A stretch of DNA of 64,000 bases from Melieria omissa (taxonomy: Eukaryota > Arthropoda > Insecta > Diptera > Ulidiidae): positions 17,668,921 to 17,732,920 of the forward strand of contig OZ020269.1 in the NCBI GenBank assembly GCA_963971225.1, written 5' to 3'. Both the position numbers and the translations under genes were made by a program. Positions 60,775 to 64,000 of this stretch are shown piece by piece (position 1 is the stretch's first letter; the number at the start of each line of letters is the position of its first letter). The notes under the pieces were generated by a model. The model was not told the DNA's origin and searched no databases. It worked only from the letters and a program-made list of their open reading frames with translations.

Positions 60775-60975
60775 GTCCGGTATCGATAGTCCAGAGGGTA
60801 GCGAGCTGGCTTCTTATACCAGGGGCCCTAGGTTCGATTCCTGACTAGGGCTGGTTAAACACTCGTCTACTTCTATCGCTAGCAATGGGTCCATGTGGAG
60901 GCCTAAGTGTGTCTAATACAGGGGCAGCCGTTACAACCTACCTAACTATTTTACCTGAACATTGGGTGCTTACGT
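60775..60975 (+). repeat. tRNA-derived SINE candidate abutting piggyBac-like element 2
   Basis: A box TAGTCCAGAGGG (about 60787-60798) and a perfect B box GGTTCGATTCC (60831-60841) lie within an 80 bp tRNA-like head. The body continues GGGCTGGTTAAACACTCGTC and AATGGGTCCATGTGGAGGCC to about 60975. It starts only a few bases from the TTAA at 60767-60770. The 3' limit is uncertain. Confidence 0.6.
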
Positions 60976-61039
60976 TTGTTGTGTGATAAGTTTACGAGAA
61001 ATTTTCTAATAATTTTTAAGAGCCAAATTTTCTGTTTAA

Positions 61040-61686
61040 GGGGGGTTTCTACCTTGTGCGGCCGAGAAAACATGTTTTTTTTTTTAATTTTTGATGGGAA
61101 GGTTTGTATGATAAACACTTTTCAGATGTAGGTATTGGTTTATTGTACAAGTAAAAAAAGTTTCAAGATAAAATATGCAACTCCCGGAAGTCCTGCCGCT
61201 GTTTGAGATGACTTAAAACACAAAAATTAAATTTTTTCTTATTCTGTATCCTTTTGTCTATGGCTGGAACTAGGGTTTAAAAAAAAATGAAAAATGAAGG
61301 ACAAATGCGATTTTGACTAAAAAACTCAATTTTTACCTACCTTTTTCATTTTTAATGAAAAAAAATTATTATTTCTTGAAGATTCTAGTTCGGGCCATAG
61401 CTAAAACCTTGATAAATGACTGTTTAAAATTTCGTAGCTATTGCTCAACTCGTGTGGCCTAAATCACTTCCGCAAGGTCAAAAAATGTAGTTTTGAGAAA
61501 AACGCGTTCAAAGTTGGTTGGCGGCGGCTCGGCGCGCTCGACACCACTACCTGTTTCGATAAATTGCTTCCGTAATTCGAAAGATTTCAACTTCAAATTT
61601 TGGGAGCGTATTCTTACAATCATGTATTAATCCAAAAATGCTTGAAAAAAATCGATTTTTTTGACCGTACAAGGTAGAAACCCACC
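61040..61686. mobile_element. TTAA-flanked MITE (copy 3)
   Basis: The 647 bp element lies between TTAA at 61036-61039 and 61687-61690. The inverted ends are about 24 bp with a few mismatches, GGGGGGTTTCTACCTTGTGC against GGTGGGTTTCTACCTTGTAC. No transposase. The interior word GAGAAAAACGCGTTC near 61496 and CTTCAAATTTTGGG near 61588 recall the interior of the MITE at 5356-6050. Confidence 0.88.
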
Positions 61687-61690
61687 TTAA

Positions 61691-62165
61691 ATTATATGGT
61701 AAATATAAAAATATAAATATACAAAATATAAAACTTATTTTTCGATTTTTACTTTGCGCTTACCGAATGAAAAGTATTTGTTGGTTTTTTTCATTTATAT
61801 GATCAGAATTTATTTTTCAGTTTTATGTTTTCCTCACAAAATAAAAATTACGGGATGAGTTTTGGTTTATTGCTTTTTTGATAACTGCTTTCGAAAACAA
61901 TCACTTTATTGCAGTACATGATATATCTGCAATGCTTCCTTCATCTTGATTTTTTTGATTCAAAATATTGCAATTATAATTGAAAACAAGAGGTTTCAAT
62001 TTTGATGTTTAGTGACCCAAAACTGTTTCAAGAAGATGCTATTAAAAAGGGGCTCGACTACTGAACGCATCTGACCCTTTAACAATGTCAAACGAAGTTA
62101 ACGATTTCGCTACACGTTTTTACTGGGGAAAATTAAAATTTTTAATTTTACGTCTTAGGCTTCTA
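61691..62165. other. Noncoding stretch, no recognised gene
   Basis: AT-rich. No left terminal repeat of the mariner element to the right could be found here. Confidence 0.45.
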
Positions 62166-62169
62166 TGTG

Positions 62170-62934
62170 TTATACGGATAAGTACGTATAAGCAACATTC
62201 CAAAAGAAATTTTTAATTCGCTTAATCGCGATTTCTTCTTTCAAACGTTCCAACAACGCTATATAAAAGTCGCTATTGATTTTTTTCCCTTTCACAAGAT
62301 AGTCGATGAATATTATTCCGTGCACATCCCAAAATACTGACGCCATAACCTTGCCAGCCGATGTTTGTGCCTTTGGACGCTTTGGGCGGCTTTCACCGGT
62401 TGCATGCCACTCAGCAGACTGCCGACTTGACTCTGGAGTGAAATGGTGGATCCATGTTTCATCCATTGTGATGTACCGACGCAAAAACTCCGACTTATTG
62501 CGCGTAAACATGTCCAAACAGCTCTTTGAATCATCGATTCGTTGTTGTTTTTGCTCCGGTGTGAGCAAACGCGGCACCCATTTCGAAAACACCTTTTTCA
62601 TAACCAAATGTTCGTGTATAATGGTGTGTACACTGCCTGCTGATATCTTTAGAATGTCAGCAATCTCCCCCACTTTCACTTTACGGTCGGACATAATGAT
62701 TTTCAGTGTTTTTTCAACGTTTTCCGGAATAACAGCGTCATTTGGCCGTCCAGTAGATGGAATGTCATCGGTGTCTGTACGACCACGTTTGAATTCGGCA
62801 TACCAATAACAAATGGTTCTTTTTGATGGAGCAGAGTCCGAATAATGTTTTTCAAGCCATTCCTGGCATTGAACAGTATTTTTTTTCATTAAAAAACAAT
62901 GATAAATCAGCACACGGAATTGCTTTGAATTCAT
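62170..62934 (-). pseudogene. mariner transposase, C-terminally truncated
   Basis: The frame begins MNSKQFRVLIYHCFLMKKNT and reads 254 codons. It shows the two HTH regions of mariner transposases (CQEWLEKHYSDSAPSKRTI and KVGEIADILKISAGSVHTII), the GRPN linker, the WVPRLLT motif and the first catalytic Asp in ITMDETW. It then reads SAGKVMASVFWDVHG and LLERLKEEIA, after which homology stops at about 62215. The tail IKRIKNFFWNVAYTYLSV is chance read-through. The second Asp (HxDNA) and third Asp (SPDLAPSD-type) of the DD34D triad are absent, so it is inactive. The word content suggests the irritans-like subfamily (family knowledge, not tested). The N-terminal two thirds are intact, without stop or frameshift. 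Confidence 0.93.
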
Positions 62935-63194
62935 TTTTTTTGAAAACTCAAAAGTAGTGTCACTTAAAGCACTGTAACTTGTAAACTATTGGTCGGATTG
63001 ACATATAATTTTAACAGTAAGCCTAAAAAGGCTAAAAAGACAATTTCGAAAAAAAATATTGATTTAGTATTAGTGCCGCCATCTATGTGTCAGTCACACA
63101 CATTATTGAACGAAGTGTTAAAACTAACAACTTATGTAACAAATTTTGAAACCAATATTGCAAAATTTGGCTTCAGTGATTTTGGATCACCCTG
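62215..63194 (-). mobile_element. mariner element, 3' truncated
   Basis: The transposase start at 62934 is preceded (minus strand) by about 260 bp of leader. The candidate 5' terminus is TA followed by CAGGGTGATCCAAAATCACT, at 63196-63175. No matching inverted copy occurs to the left of 62215, so the 3' end is lost. Confidence 0.7.
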
Positions 63195-63196
63195 TA

Positions 63197-64000
63197 CAAC
63201 AGTATTTGACATATGTATACCTGTTCATCTATGGATGGTATGAAATATATACATCTCTGCAGACAGACATTAATTAGCATGAATGCATAAATTTTTGGAC
63301 AGAACCAACAACAAGTTGCACTAACACTGCTTACGTGCGGTGTCTCACGTACATAAGTAGATATCTATGTATGTCTGTCTGTGCGTGAACGGACGCTGTT
63401 CGAGACATTACAACATGTTAAAGTTCAATAAACGAATTCAAACGGTTGCTGGCAATGCCGAAAACAGCACTGCACGCCATATTCAACAAACAAACAAACA
63501 AGCGAATGGATAAGCAAACATTAGGCAGCTCGAGCACAGACAATTGTGTGCTGCAGTTGGCCAACCAGCCACTCGAAACTAAATTCAGACTATGGAAATC
63601 GAAAAGCAACAAAGAATATCATTAGAAGCAGCGTTAACGAAGCAAAGGAAGCGGCAGCAGGTCGAACTGGTAGCGGCTACCAGACGTGTGCGCGCCAAAG
63701 TATTCAAATTGGACAACTGTTATCGTTTGCGTAGAACAGAATGCGATGTGCCATAATGGGCCAGTGGCGCTGTTACTGTTGTTGCCAGACTGTTATAAAG
63801 TGTTAAGTGGAACTGTTAGCGTTTGTCCGTTGCTCTTTGGTGCTGGAACAGATTTGCGCTCTCGCTGTTGTTGGGCGCACAATTACGATATTGCCGCCAG
63901 CAAACGATAAACGGCACATCGCATCAGTTCGAAATTACTCAATCGGCAACGTCACAAAGTGCGCTGACGCAATGTGGCCACCTATAGTTGTCCCACTTGC
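63197..64000. other. Noncoding stretch, no recognised gene
   Basis: Short frames on both strands (60-74 codons) show no motif. CAAACAAACAAA lies near 63488. The sequence becomes GC-richer toward the right edge, so a gene may lie outside the window. Confidence 0.4.

Overview
The window looks like a gene-poor stretch of a dipteran (higher fly) nuclear genome. It is AT-rich and full of CAA/TTG and CA/GT microsatellites. It carries relics of P-element, mariner/Tc1, piggyBac and non-LTR elements with short spliceosomal introns. A tephritid-like fly is my guess, but no host gene fixes the family. I found no credible host protein-coding gene, rRNA, functional tRNA or CRISPR array. The longest reading frames (up to 988 codons) are mostly translated hexanucleotide repeats.

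Layout. 1-4900: anonymous DNA with a 1.4 kb A/T-only tract (about 2000-3435). 5138-7197 (minus): a P-element/THAP9-like transposase pseudogene with readable exons, split by a TTAA-flanked MITE (5356-6050). 11559-12464: a TAA-flanked inverted-repeat element with internally duplicated halves. 14.3-15.3 kb and 19.8-21.8 kb: degenerate tandem repeats. 16647-17510: a deleted Tc1-like element. 25.2-29.1 kb: large G-rich hexanucleotide arrays enclosing 1.34 kb of open non-LTR retrotransposon ORF. 33.1-34.2 kb: minisatellites. 37.4-39.8 kb: a complex tandem repeat hit by a second TTAA MITE with 118 bp inverted repeats. 40493-41099 and 44562-45182: two TA-flanked deletion or MITE elements. 48714-50547 and 59107-60766: two broken piggyBac elements, each with internal palindromic repeats. 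LTR-like segments lie at 50558-50873 and 56870-57957. tRNA-like (SINE-type) modules lie near 51.8, 60.3 and 60.8 kb. A third TTAA MITE is at 61040-61686, and a truncated mariner is at about 62215-63194.

How the parts relate. The window reads as a layered record of DNA transposition. Five elements have TTAA target duplications. Three are piggyBac-dependent-looking MITEs; at least two of those share internal sequence although their termini differ. In two cases the undisrupted target can be read directly: a P-transposase codon string, and a neighbouring satellite unit. All recognisable transposases are broken, so none is expected to act autonomously. The G3N3 arrays and the piggyBac subterminal palindromes are the signals I would pursue first.
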